Source of the DNA: Aquila chrysaetos chrysaetos
Lineage: Eukaryota > Chordata > Aves > Accipitriformes > Accipitridae
NCBI RefSeq assembly: GCF_900496995.4
Contig: NC_044010.1
Location: 1-64,000 of the forward strand
Direction: 5' to 3'
DNA: 64,000 nucleotides
A program made the translations under genes and the position numbers. Shown here piece by piece: positions 1 through 12,713 of the stretch (position 1 is its first letter; every line of letters begins with the position of its first letter). The notes beneath the pieces were generated by a model. It was not told the DNA's origin and ran no database searches. It saw nothing but the letters and a program-made list of their open reading frames with translations.

Positions 1-3000
1 GCTGAGAAAACAGTCACTATATCACTATAATAATATTACATGATTTCATCAACACATTTCTGTCTCAAGGGGCCCAGTTCTATTTTATTTTCTAGTAACA
101 CATTACCTATCTAATTCCTGTCTCTGACTTAAGAGATGAGCAACATACAATTTCTTCAATGTCTACTTATCACATGAGGAAGTCAACAAACCTCTTTTCA
201 CAGTTACAAGCAGTTTTCAAAGACGTGACAGTTCGCTCCAGTCATCAACTGACCCTGAACAAGTTGGAAAATATAAAAGGATCAATAAATGTGAGAAAGA
301 CCTTTGGTATTAGGGAACCCAGACAAACTGGTGCAGCTTTCTTCCCTATTGATTCAAAGAGAATGCTGTTTCACTGCTGCTTATATGGATAATCCACAAA
401 TTATTTGCTATTCTTTTTAGCCAAAGGGCTAAGGCAGTACCATCAGCAACTTCATAATATACCCTGAAACAAGAATCAGATATTACAGCTCCAAGTCTGA
501 GGAAAGAGCATCAATGATTAAGACAGCTGTAACATGGAAGGCATGGTAAGTGGCAGTTGTATAAGGCCCTAGCAATTTATCAGGGCTCTCTTTCAAATGC
601 TGGCATTTTCTGTGACTTTGATTTTGCCTATTATTATGAGATCATTACATCACCTATCACACAAGTGTAACTTTGTTAACTTTGAAATAAAAGCTGCTAG
701 ACAATATACAACACAAAGTGAGACAAGCGAGGGAAGTACACAGTGATTTCACAGGCAATCTGGAATTGGGCACCTGACTTTAATTCCTGACTTTGAAAAC
801 CTCTCTCCAAATGATTTACCATCTTTCACTAAGATCCAGCAGCAGTTCTCTCCTGTGCCTCATGCTCTTCTTTAGTCATCCAAAGCCCACGGAGCTGCAC
901 TGCAAGCTTGAAGACCAGTATGCCAGCTTCATGTCCTATTTCTGTCACCTAGTTTTTATGTACCGTTTCTCGCTAATCAAAAGGCCCAGTGATTCCTCAT
1001 CACACATCACACTTGAGTTAGTACATCCAAGCATTATTTTTGCAGCACTACATTTACACGGATTAGCTGTTGAACCCTCCAGATGAGGTACTGCTTTTCA
1101 AGAAGGGTGTAGTATAACTGGTGAGAGTCTACAGTAAGTCCAAGAGGGTGCTCAATGATGTACAAAAGTCTGACTTCAAAGTATAAATTGAAAAACAGCT
1201 GCTTAACCTGGAAAGGGCAATACTGAAGAGAAATAACAATGTTTAAACTCTAAAAGGTAGCTATAAAGAAAAACTTTTGTGTAAATCCACTGCACACAGG
1301 ACACGGAATCATGGGGCTTAAATTACAACCTGAAAAACTTAGGGTATGTAGCAATCTTTGCAACAGTAGTAATAATTACAGGAAATGTTTAAGAATAAAT
1401 TAGGCAAGCATTTGTCAAGAATGATACAGAAAGTTGATCATTCACCTCTAGAATGAGAGCAATACTAGACTATCTTTAAAGGTTCTTCTTTCCCCATTGC
1501 TGTCCCTCTGTGTATTTCTACCCTCACCAAACACAAGCATCATCCCCAGCTGTGCACTTACATTATATCTGCATATGCACATGTCTACATATGCAAATTT
1601 ATTTCTTTGTTACACACAGTTGAAGGAGATTACTCATAGGTAAGCCAATTTACATAAACAGCATTTGAAAGTTAAACACCTCAGCTTCTTGCAAAACGTT
1701 AGCCCAACAGAACACCGGGAGCGGTATGTAATCCTTATTCCAAAACTGTGTTCTCTTAAATCTTATGAAAACCATTTCTAATATAAAGCCTAACTTGTCT
1801 ATTTTCTGACATTCCCCTTCTCTGTCATTAGGTACTTATTAGATAGTAAAACAACTGACTGGGGGCAAACACCATAACTAGCAAAATAGCTGACTTCTGT
1901 AGCAGTTGCATATCATGTCTGAATAAATGTGAGTTTAGTAGGTATACAGGTAGATACACATTCATAAATGCACAAGAACTGAAAGGAGTAATCTGTAACT
2001 GGTAGACTAAGAACACTGCAATAGGATGCAGTGTAAATCAACATGCATCTATAGGGAAGGGAAGTACAGAAACATTCTTCTGGATTAAAAAAAAAAAAAT
2101 ACACAGCAATGGTAGGAAAAGGTACTTGGAACGTGTCACTTTCAATTCACTGAAAGAATGCCTGCAACAGCAGTAAGAACACTGGCAAACTACCTTCTCT
2201 GTTCCGCAGTGCCTTGAAACCAATATGCATTGTCTGTTGCCAGTTGCCATTAGCAAACAAAGGCACTGCGATCAGTAGAAGTGTGTAGGACACCAAAAAT
2301 GAAACTTTTTAATATGTCACATACAAGATCCTCATTCTCAGTACAGTCTACAAGGTTACACAATTGTAAAATAATTTGTGAGAATGAGAATCCTGAAGTT
2401 TGCCTTGGGTTAAAAAAGTTTTAAAATTCCGTTTTGTTTTGAGTTTTTTTCCAAGGGTTTTAGAAATAAAAGCATCTTGGTAAAGTGATTTTCACACACT
2501 GCACAGACACACACAGTGTTTTTCCCACTGTGAGAGGAGTATAAAAATACTCTTATCTATATGTTAGACAAGAGTGACCAAGGTCACAGGAGAATATGTA
2601 CTTTTCCACTAATTACAAGGAACGGGCCAGGTGCTTTGTGCCTCCTATGCAGCCGGAGCATGCAGTTGCCTGGTAACTTGTTCTGAGCTATTGCATTTTA
2701 ATCACACATACATGTAGGAATACCAAGCTGACCGCTTAGGTTTATCAGCCAAAATAGTTTACAGCAACACAATAGTTTATAGCAATTCAGTAAGTTTAAC
2801 ACTGAATTTAGGTATGTGTTTATATGGTTTGATGAACAGAACTTTTATAAATGAAAAGGAAACAACAGAAGTTATTTATATGTGACTTTAGAGCATACAA
2901 AAGGTATAGTCTACAAACCAAGTATCAATTATTAGCAATATTTATCTATTCAAAGGGCATCATGTAATGTTTCAGACTCAACAAGCATAAACTGACAGAC

Positions 3001-3440
3001 TGTTATGATTTGAAAATTTTACAAAAGTTCTAATAGTGTACCCAAAACGGAGGTGTTTCAGTGTTCAGGCTAGACTCATTGTCTCCAGTAAATACATATC
3101 TTAATTCTAACACAGGATAAAAACTGATTTATAAATTTCCTCTTGTAAAAATGAAACTGTTCCAATTACACTGTTCACTCCTATTTAAAATCTTAAATAG
3201 TGCAAATAAGAAGTAACTTTAACCAATCCCTCCCACCCAGCTACAAACCATGACCATATACAGTCCTTGCAGACTACACAAGACCCTGTTTCATTCCAGC
3301 CATATCATTAGCATAAGCTGTGCAAACCCATTTAAATCAACAGGTTTTTCAGGCATAAAAGCAGAATCCAACAGCAGTTAAACCACTTCTTACAATTGAC
3401 AATGTAATACTTCCATCACTGATGATAGCACCATAACAAA
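1..3440. other. AT-rich non-coding stretch
   Basis: No convincing coding exon, RNA gene or complete transposon was seen. The sequence is AT-rich with short open frames of random appearance. It could be a large intron, a long 3' untranslated region or intergenic DNA downstream of the LSM5-like gene. Confidence 0.5.
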
Positions 3441-3452
3441 AAAGAATGGGTC

Positions 3453-3613
3453 TTTATTGTCCTTAATGAACTTGAGGGGCTGCAAGAAACCAGTGAAGTT
3501 ACGAGCGTGGATTCTGTAAGGTCACTATCAGCATAATTTCCAGATCAAAGATCCAGCCTCCTGTTAAGATCATCAAATATAATTTTGATTTCAGAGGACA
3601 AGTCATCACAACA
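3453..3613 (-). other. Possible 3'-terminal exon, unrecognised
   Basis: On the minus strand a TAG acceptor-like site is followed from 3613 by an open frame of 22 codons, ending in TGA at 3545-3547. The last part reads EIKIIFDDLNRRLDL. An AATAAA polyadenylation signal (TTTATT on the + strand at 3453-3458) lies about 90 bases further on. This order of acceptor, short charged C-terminus, stop and polyA signal is what a last exon looks like. I do not recognise the protein, the frame is short, and chance is a serious alternative. Confidence 0.15.
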
Positions 3614-3619
3614 CTATGT

Positions 3620-6600
3620 TAGGTAGAGTATAAAACCTTATCATCAGATTCTCAGCTAGTTTCAGTCAATGTATTCTGTGTATTCTGCTGAAGTCAATGA
3701 AACCAAACACACTACCATACGACAGAGATATTTCAGTAAGCCTCAGACCTGGAAAACTATCTTGAAAAATGTCCATAACTTTTAACACAAATTCTCTGCA
3801 TTTCCCACGATCTCTCAACACTAAGCAGTAGTAAGACCCTAACATTTACTTGCAACATATTTCTTGCATAACATTAAATTTTATTTTAATTTTAAAAGGG
3901 GCAACTAATAAATAAGATTTTTGCAGCTACTCACAAAAATCAATAAGCAAATACATCTGTTCCAAGATTTAAATTACTTGTATAATTTAAAGACTATCAA
4001 AGCTCTATAAAGTAAAATAGATACATTTACCTACTAATGTAGGAAACTACAGACAAACTTCAGGAAATGACCAAAGGTGCAGAGGATAGGCTAATAGGCT
4101 AAGGTAGAAAAATAAAAAAAAAAAAACAAACCAGGAGTTCTATGGAAAAATGAGTGAGCAGCCCACAGCACTGGCAGACAACAGACTTTTTATCCTCACT
4201 TCCTCCACCCCTTCCTCTTCTTTCTCTTCCCCCCCCCCTCCTTTTTTTTAAAGGAAATAATTTTTCTATTGTGAAACATATTGTCAGTGATGCAGTTGAA
4301 GCCAAAAGTTTAAATCAGTTCAGGAGAGGACTAGCCAAATTCTAAGACATGTGCCAACACAACTGCTGTAGAAAGGATCTGTATCATGGTGAAATGCAAA
4401 CAGCTACTCTGATAATGACACATTATTATTCACTAAATTTGCCTTTTACCCTGTTGTATAGTTACTAATGTTGAAAAGAGTCACTGCTGTGCAAGAAACT
4501 AAAACTTACGGTGCTTTATGCTTGGAGAGAACTGTGGCCCATCAGCTCATGGCTGTGAAGTCTTACAACTTAACACGTTTCAGTTGCACACCAAAAAGTT
4601 CTCAGGTGGACTGCTGACTGTATTCAATAGTCACAGCTGATGTAGGAGCATATGATAAACTTTATTTATTTGCCTTTAACCGATGCTCCAAATATTTTAA
4701 AGTCATTCTTAAAGTAGGTTACCGGTTTGATTACCCTTCATACAAAATCCTCCTTCAAATGTAGGTTTCTCTTCAGATTTAAGGCATGAGCAGAAATCAC
4801 ACCTGCATAATCACTGAAATCAGTGCGTATTTTTCAATAAACTTTAGCAGCATCAGAATTTGTCCTCAAGTACCGTTCATAAAGCAAATGCTTCATTCTT
4901 CAAAACTTTTTTTGGCAAATGTTAGTAATGCTGTACCACAGACTCTCACGCCCAGTCACACATGTTCTTCCTGAGACTGTTATGCAGCTTAGTATTTTAA
5001 AAATCACCATCCTAACTGTGTACCTGATACTGGTTCTCCCCTTTTTAAAGTCTGATGTTAAGGAAAAGCTGCAAGTACTACAAAACCAGGCAGACTTGCT
5101 TGTTCTTGCCAAAGAGAAAAAGGTTAAGCATTATTAAAAAATAAGACTATTGCCTATCTCTAAGTATCCATAAAGCTATGAACATGAACTGTATGGTGGC
5201 TCGTTAGCATCAATATTTGAACACAGGCATGCAAAATGTCCTTCAGTTAAATTCCAAACTCTATGAATTAATTGGTGGGCAATTCCCCAAGGATAAGACA
5301 TCTATTAAAAGCCAACAGTAAGCCAGAAATCTCTTTCCATTTCATATGGTAAAAAAAATAAAAAATACAGTGAATCCTGAAAAAAGAAATAGATATTAGA
5401 CAGGGAAAGCCTATATAGTTATAGGACAAGTAACAAAACATTTAGTGTTTTATTTTTTTCTTTATGTCATCACAATAGTTAGACAAACATGGAAACATTT
5501 GCAACAGCAATACTTGGGTTACTTTAAAATCTTGGTAACACTGAAATACAGGTCAGCAAAAACTAATGATGTGGGGAGGGCACTTTAGGTCTTATTATTT
5601 TCATACACATTCACACACACACACGTATCTATATACACACGCACACTCCACAACTCCAAAGAGCTATCTTAACTATGTCTGCAAGTAAACTGAAATAGTA
5701 GGCAGAAAGGAACCATATCCATACTAAGACAGTTAGCTGTGTCGTAAAACTGAACATCACTGCAACCAGTGCCATCTTAAAGAAGAAAAAAAACAACCAA
5801 AAAAACTGAAAGGAACCATCACTGTGCATGTCATAAGCATGAAGTTATTTTAACCTGATGACTACTCTGCTCTAAACTTTAAGCATCATTAAGTTTTTAT
5901 GTATTTTTAAAATCTAAGGTTATTATTTTAAATGACCTACTTGTAGTGGCAGCCTAAGTAGCATTCTGGAGAACACCACAGTGTCCACAACTTGTACAGG
6001 ACACTGCAGTATGATTAAGCACTACATTTCTAGGGGAGGAAAACCAAAAAACACTACCACTCATTTATTCAATTGAAAAGCTTATTACCTGCACTTCCAA
6101 AGAAACAGGCTACAGGAATACTGAATGCAAAGTAAACCAGACCCATCTGGAATACTTTGACTTCTCAGCTCCAAGTTACACATCTTTCATTTCATATTTT
6201 AATGAATTAACAGCATTTGGATGCACAGAAACTGTCTTTACAGTGATGTCTGCAGACCTCCGAGTCATAAGTTAAAATGTCTTCCTAAAATATAACAGTT
6301 TTAGCACTTCCTCTCAAAGGAGTGAAAAATCCACAACCAGGGAAGGAGGAAGTGACACAATACTAAGGTTTTTTTCCAGAGATAACAAAATCCTGAGAGA
6401 ACAAGATGTTTGTGCCATCAGAATAAAAATCCCCAAAGAAACAAAAGAGTTTACCTTTCTATTTGAAAAGTTACTTTTGAGTCAAGATCTGCTCTTTTTC
6501 TCTCCCAAGCATGAAATCTCTCTTCAGCTTAAGACTGTCTTCTACTGCAGTAGAAATTTAGTGCACACACTGGAACCTGTATAGAAACTTATTAAAAAAA

Positions 6601-8000
6601 AAAAACCAATACAATAGTACTACAGTGGCTAGAAATCTTTTAAGTATTCTGATGAAAAGACTCAAGTTATTTCTAGGAAATAAAGTGTTCGGGGCCAAAG
6701 CCAACAGATGATGTTCATGTAAGGTTTAAAAAAAATTTTATTTATTTTTTTTTTTCAAATTGATGTATTGAAAAAAGCTGGAGAAGGAAGTGGGGACAGA
6801 AATGAAAAACCATTCAGGGAGTCAGTGGTATGGATTGTCACCATGCAATCTAAATATTGTAACTGCAGATCACGTAGTCAGAACAAGTGAGTCAAAAGTA
6901 GCACACTCCCTGGGAGAGGGGTGGGAGTCTCTTTCCCCTTGTATTTCAAGCCAAGACCCAACTAGCAGAAGGCAGCTTTTCTGTCAGATAAAGCAAGGCA
7001 AAAGGATCAAGTACAGCAACTTCCTTGCAGCCTCTTGCTCCTGAGCGCCCTTCTTCAACTCTTTCTTTCTTATTCTGGTGATGGGAAGGCAAAGCATGTT
7101 CTGTTCCTGTGAGCCCATACTGCTTGTCCCTATAGTAACAGCAGGCACCTGTGATTCCTCTCCAAAGACATTTACACACAGAAATCAGTTGAGTAGTGTG
7201 TTACGGAAGCATAAGCTGCAGTGGACATAATTTAGAATCAGTTATTTTTTTGTCCATCATGACAAAATAAAACCAGCAATTTCTTACTTTATAGAAATTC
7301 TCCTGAAGTAGTACTTGCCCCCAATAGCTGTCAAGTTTTTGTATCACAGGAGAACAAATGCAGCCAAAAGAACGTTTTCTCTAAAATGACTACTCAGAAC
7401 TACACAAGCAGGCAGGCACAGGCAGCTCCCAATTTAATTAAGTATATGTATACAGCACCACTTAGTGGTGCAAGCAGAGTCACCACTGACAGGAATGAGA
7501 AGTTTGAACACCAACCTTCCTGCCCCGGCCCCCCGGACATGAACGATGTCTGGTCTGTCTGTCCTCACTCGCCAAATACCACTACAATGCCTTTACTATA
7601 AGAAAGTACATCTGCCAAGCAAAACAAGTCCAAGAGTGCTGAACCTCAAGGCCAGCAGAACCAACGGCTGCTGAGCATCAAACAGATGCATCCACTTTGA
7701 AGAGCTTTCAGAATTCTACAGCACTCTACCACATGGTTTCTGGTGACACAGCCTGAAGCAGTGTTTAAACAAATGATGCAGCTTAGTATCTGCCTGTACT
7801 GCAAAGAATAGCAATCTCTTGGCTCACGATTTGAGTTTTATATAGACTTGGGCCATAAACAAATGCAATAGATGTAGAAAAACTGAAGACTGACAGCAAC
7901 TGGAACGTAACTATTATTTTTCCACTCCATCAACCAGCTGGAAAACTAACTCACTCGTGCACTTACATAACAGAACACAAAGAGAACAAAAAAAAAAGGC
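3620..8000. other. AT-rich non-coding stretch
   Basis: Nothing here is confidently genic. It contains a short CA-rich microsatellite at about 5605-5648 and A/T homopolymers. A short helical-looking frame on the + strand at about 5050-5137 (VKEKLQVLQNQADLLVLAK) ends quickly and has no supporting neighbours. Confidence 0.4.
5605..5648. repeat. CA-rich microsatellite
   Basis: An interrupted run of CA dinucleotides mixed with TA. It is a simple repeat with no associated gene seen. Confidence 0.6.
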
Positions 8001-8006
8001 TTTTAT
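8001..8006 (-). terminator. LSM5: Polyadenylation signal of the LSM5-like gene
   Basis: TTTATT on the + strand is AATAAA on the minus strand. It lies about 260 bases past the LSM5 stop codon, a sensible distance for a short 3' untranslated region. Confidence 0.6.
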
Positions 8007-8261
8007 TCAGAACAAATTAGTGTGTCTTTACAAGAAAGTAATGATTTCAACTTACTAAATCAGCATTATCATTAGCGATGCACCTTTCCTGAAGGGGAAA
8101 TCCTTCTCTTATATCAAATGTCAATTCCAAGAGTCTGTAAACAAAACAAACAAACAACCCACACCAAAACCCACCCACACCATTACCCCAAAAGCTCTGT
8201 TTAGATTACACACACACACACATATAAAAAACATGTCTTCACAGATGACAACTGTATCAAT

Positions 8262-11168
8262 TTATACTTCAGGTCCTTCTCCTCCAGGAACCCCCTATAA
8301 AAGAAGACAACAATTTTGCGTTTGTGCCATAGATCTGAGTTTTACAAACCCATACATGACAGTTCTTGCTTTACAACATTTTAGCAGACGGAGACTTCAC
8401 TGGTAGACCACAAAAGCGGTTTTTCGATTCAGTATTATCTTCCTCTCCCAACAGAGGAAGTCAGTTATTGCCACAGAAGCATAGGACAGAAAGAATCTCC
8501 AAAATACAAAGAAAGTTTAACAAAACACAAAGGAGTTCCTAGATAACAAACATTTTGGTTTTTGTCTTTGGTATTCACCTCAAGGAAATGATTCTGTCTA
8601 GAAACACTACAGCTCATTTTTAAAAGGACAAAGAACATCCTTCCTTTCGTGAATAATTTCTCCAATTGCTGATTCCTCCCCAGACTGTCACTATACTGGG
8701 AAGTTGGTTTCCTCTTTCCAACTTCTGTCGTTAAGCAGAGCTCAAAAACTAATACAGAGCCTGAACCCTTCCACAGGCAGCAGGGACTAATTTTCCTGGG
8801 AAGAAAGTAAAGAACTGAACAACAGAAAAAGAAATACAAAAGGAAAAACATGAGTGAGGGAAAAAAAGAAGAGGATAACCATTGCTTTTACTGGTACATT
8901 CTTAATAATTAGCTGAGCACTTCTAAAGAGGAAGAACTTCACTGCTTTCAGGACCGAAGTAAGAAAAAGTCTAAAGCATAGTCTTCCTGACATGGGAAGA
9001 TGTGTCCGCAAGAGAGACACAAGATCTGATACAGAAACCTATCTCTGTCTCGCTGAAAATTTGCACTATAAGCATCACCAGCTTCTGCTTCAAGGGCAGT
9101 ATACCACCAGCTTAACTGGATGGTAGTAATTTTACCCCATACAAGAAGTCAGAACATGCACTATCCTTTAAGGAGGCAGAACAATAACCAAAGCAGAAGA
9201 AGGCTTAGAAATTAAGTCAAGACAGCACTTGCTCAGACACACAATGAGGAGGTGCAAGGTGGGTAAGAGAGCAAAATGGAGATTGTTCCTCGTTCACACA
9301 GAGCTGACTTCGACTCAAGTTGGTCTTCCTCTCCTCTTCCCACAAAATTAGGAATGCTTTTACATAGGAAGTTCCGACTTTGTAGCCATCTATGCTGACA
9401 AGCAAAAAACTATTCTAGGTCTGCTTTTGTGGTATTTAGGAAGTTGCAGAATTCGGCTTAGGGATGCATAATCACAGTATTTAATTACTGTTTCAGTACT
9501 GATCTACATACACCAGCAGATAACAAACTAAAAATCATAGTGCTTCTGATTTGGTATAATCCAACAGACCTCCAGATTTTTTTCAGAGCATGTAAAGGTA
9601 CAGCTCTCTGGGCATCACATGGTAATCATAACTGCCAAATGACTTGACGAGCTTGTAAGCATCCAAACTGCTGCAAACACATCTATACATACAATAATGG
9701 ATAAAGTGTAGATGCATTCCACCTACATGCTTATGCAGGCAAACACTCATGAGTTAAAAGCCACTGTATGAACCAGCTTACGGAGTGCTTAACAAAGCCA
9801 GTGATTCCCTTGCACACCTGAAGACCAGAAAAACATTCACCAAAATAAAGTTAGGGACATGCTTTTTTTTTTTTTTTTTTTTAAACTGTAACATGTACTA
9901 AGACAGCAAGATCACTTTTCTAGCATCGTTCATACACACATATGCCCCGGAAGCTACTTGAAAGTACCTTGTGTAATGGAATTGTCTGGAAAGCTCAGCT
10001 TAAAGTAGTTGAGCTCAGTTACTGATCGATTTACAGGTACAGAAAATAAATGCATGCAGCATTTTAACAATGATGACTTACCATTGTTATGTTATTTCCA
10101 TTTAGCAAAATCTGGTCTAGCTTTGTGATTTTTCTGCCCTCAGATGGAATCTCACTGAAGCAGCATTAGAAAAAGTAAGTAAGAACACATAACCAGGGGC
10201 AACGATTCCAGTTTTGATTACAGAACTGACATAAATCTCTACATTAAGATGACAGTTGTTGGAACTAACAAATAAATTGGCCACACTGCAGCCTGATCTT
10301 GATAAATTGACCACCTGGGTAAAGAAAGCTATCTGGCAACTAAAAAGATCCATTGTACTTTTCTGCTCAGTACACATAAAGATACAGATTCACCCTCTAA
10401 ATCTTGGCAATTTCTTGAATACCACCAATACTCAGAACAGGTTTCAAATAGCAACGTGGCATGACAAAGTAATAAATACTTATCCTTAAGTCTGCTAACT
10501 TTTAAAATCTTTGCCTAGACCTTAAGGAAATGTAAAAGCAAACAAACTACTGGAAAGTTCAATACACAATCCACGCAAAGTTAAGGCTACAAAGTAGGAA
10601 CCTCATTACAAGTATAAATCATGCAACAGCTACTCTGTGACATGGCTGTGCTGAATAGACCACCCTCTATAGTTTAAGTCCAAGGTACAAACCATTCAGC
10701 TGGCAAGTATTCAAAAAATATAAAAACACTTTGCTTACAGATCTTACACAGTATTTTTCCTCAGGAAACCAAACGTTGAATAGGAACAGGAGGCAGAAAC
10801 AATACTTACAATTCTGTAACGTCTTCTAACACCATATCTGAAAATCCAGTTTCAAGGAAAATAAGGCCCCAAATTTAAAAATAAAACTATTTAAAGTTAT
10901 ATCCATGTCACACTGAGCTGTGATTTTACCTGTAAGATAAAAAAATCAGAATAATACAACTGATCCGTACAAAAAGGCTCTCCTATCCGGTGAACTCAAA
11001 CCTCTCAAAAGCAGTAACATAATTGAGCTGGAGCATAAACTGGACAGCCTTAAACACCTCCATCAAAGGATACGGACAAAGTCATCAAATCCTAGAAGTG
11101 TTCCAACAATTTCTTATCAGTCTTCATCACAATATGAACGCGTGGACCTATGCATTTGTCCACAAATT
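8262..11168 (-). pseudogene. LSM5: LSM5-like gene, intron-containing, frameshifted copy
   Basis: LSM5 is a subunit of the Lsm1-7 and Lsm2-8 rings that bind U6 snRNA or decapping substrates. Four exons are readable: exon 2 at 11074-11168 (EFVDKCIGPRVHIVMKTDK, then GTLLGFDDFV in another frame), exon 3 at 10810-10837 (MVLEDVTEF), exon 4 at 10082-10154 (EGRKITKLDQILLNGNNITM) and exon 5 at 8262-8294 (VPGGEGPEV, stop). All have AG acceptors and GT donors, and the phases of exons 3-5 match the normal gene. Exon 2 has 95 bases instead of the 96 expected, because a G is missing after the DK codons, which shifts the frame. Exon 1 (MAA..NPSQLLPL in vertebrates) was not found. Several residues differ from the very conserved family, including S to P in CIGSR, TP to PS before EGRR, and L to G before VPGG. 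Retained introns rule out a retrocopy. Most likely it is a decaying segmental copy. A working gene with an assembly error in exon 2 is the alternative. Confidence 0.8.
8295..10081 (-). other. Intron 4 of the LSM5-like gene
   Basis: Lies between the exon 4 donor (GTAAGT on the minus strand) and the exon 5 acceptor. It contains a pure T/A homopolymer of about 20 bases at 9863-9882. No nested gene was seen. Confidence 0.6.
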
Positions 11169-11339
11169 CTGTAGACTGAAAGGCACAAGAGATTGCTTTA
11201 TAGAACATACATTTTTCGAGCAAAAACCTTAACATTGTGGCGGCAAAAAAAGTAATTGCCGCGGGCACTGGTAAAAACCACAAAAAGAAGGGGGAAAAAA
11301 AAGAGACAGGAAAAAATACATTGAAAAACCCGCTTCCTC

Positions 11340-12060
11340 GCACGCTTAACTGCTGCCGGTACCTCCACAAGTTTCTGGGGCCGCAGGAACACGTTCCCTC
11401 CACCGAGAGCACCTCGGTGTCGCCGGTCCGCAGCACATCACCGCGGGTCTGCCGAGCGCCACAGCTCGTCCCCAGCCGGCCTTTGCAAACCTCGGCCCGG
11501 AGCCGCTCCCCCGCTCGCTGCCCGCGCCGGAGACCGGGACGCCCCAGCGCCTCTCCGCCGCCGCGGGCAGGGGCCGCGCCGCTGACAGGCCCGGCCGCGG
11601 CTCCCGAGCGGCGGGAAGCCCCGCGGCCTCACGCAGACGCCTGACTGACGAGACCGGAGGGCCGCCCCGCCCGCAGCCCCGGCCCCTCAGCCCCGGCCCG
11701 GTGAGGATTTTTCCCTTGTCGGCCAAGAACGCCGGACGCTGCGGCCGGACCCGCGCACTTCACCCCGGCTGCGAAGGCGACGGGCTTCGCCGCCCGCCGC
11801 CGCGCCGAAGCGGGGGGGCGGCGCGGCGCGGCCCGGCCCCTCCCCGCTGGCCCCCCTCGCCCCATCCAGCCGCTCGCCCTCCCTCGCATCCCGCCGCCTC
11901 CGCACAGACCGGCACCCCCGGGCTGCCCGAGGAAACCCTCGCCTCACGGGCGCCGCCCGCCGCCTCCTCACAGACCGGCACCCCCGGGCTGCCCGAGGAA
12001 ACCCTCGCCTCACGGGAGCCGCCACCTCCGCACAGCCCCGCACCTCCGGGGTGAGCTGAG
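11340..12060. promoter_or_regulatory. CpG island, probable promoter of the LSM5-like gene
   Basis: The base composition changes sharply from AT-rich to very GC-rich with dense undecayed CG dinucleotides. It begins about 170 bases upstream of LSM5 exon 2 on the minus strand. Dense CpGs imply the region is, or recently was, unmethylated in the germ line, which favours a working promoter. Open frames on both strands here are by-products of GC content. The expected first coding exon of LSM5 was looked for and not found. Confidence 0.75.
11903..12050. repeat. GC-rich tandem repeat, 66-bp unit, about 2.3 copies
   Basis: The block starting CACAGACCGGCACCCCCGGG is repeated at 11903 and 11969, 66 bases apart and nearly identical, with a partial third copy near 12031. 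It sits at the outer edge of the CpG island. Confidence 0.85.
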
Positions 12061-12063
12061 CTG

Positions 12064-12080
12064 ATTGGCTGAGCTCCAAT
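12064..12080. promoter_or_regulatory. Two CCAAT boxes in opposite orientation
   Basis: ATTGG at 12064-12068 is a CCAAT box read on the minus strand, and CCAAT at 12076-12080 reads on the plus strand. A pair like this at the edge of a CpG island is typical of bidirectional promoters. From memory, LSM5 and AVL9 are head to head in mammals, which would fit; no AVL9 exon is seen on the + side. Confidence 0.45.
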
Positions 12081-12162
12081 CTCCGCAGAAACCTCTGCCC
12101 TGACACCGGAGTCTCTTAAAACAGTTTCTGACCTCTTTTGGCACGTTTTCTACTCGCCTCCC

Positions 12163-12713
12163 TGTTGTGGTTTAACCCCAGCCAGCAACTAGGCACCACG
12201 CAGCCGCTCACTCACTCCCCCCCACCCAGTGGGATGGGGGAGAAAATCGGGAAAAGAAGTAAAACTCGTGGGTTGAGATAAGAACGGTTTCATAGAACAG
12301 AAAAGAAGAAACTAATAATGATAATGATAACACTAATAAAATGACAACAGCAATAATAAAAGGATTGGAATGTACAAATTACGCACAGTGCAATTGCTTA
12401 CCACCTGCCGATCAACACCCAGTTAGTCCCCGAGAGGTGATCCCCTGCCCCCACTTTATACACTAGATGTGCCGTCCCATGGTATGGCATACCCCGTTGG
12501 CCAGTTTGGGTCAGGTGCCCTGGCTCTGTCCTGTGCCAATTTCTTGTACCCCTACAGCTTTCTCGCTGGCTGGGCTTGAGAAGCTGAAAAATCCTTGACT
12601 TTAGGCTAAACACTACTTAAAAACATCAGTGTTATCGCATACTGAACTCAAAACATAGCACCATACCAGCTACTAGGAAGACAATTAACTCTATCCCAGC
12701 TGAAACCAGGACA
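12163..12713 (+). mobile_element. Solo LTR of an endogenous retrovirus
   Basis: A 551-bp element begins TGTTGTGG and ends CCAGGACA, with the TG...CA termini of a retroviral LTR. It is flanked by a perfect 5-bp direct repeat, CTCCC, at 12158-12162 and 12714-12718. A 5-bp target duplication is usual for ERVL-like (class III) elements. No internal retroviral genes adjoin it, so it is a solo LTR left by recombination. The LTR inside another LTR at 55.7-56.3 kb is the same family. Confidence 0.9.

Noticed and set aside
4919-5137. Plus-strand frame with helical peptide VKEKLQVLQNQADLLVLAK
   Set aside because: Short, unsupported by neighbouring exons and not matched to a family I can name.
11237-12106. 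Several arginine/proline-rich frames on both strands of the CpG island
   Set aside because: They are expected from very GC-rich DNA, some need non-ATG starts, and none resembles LSM5 exon 1 or a known protein.
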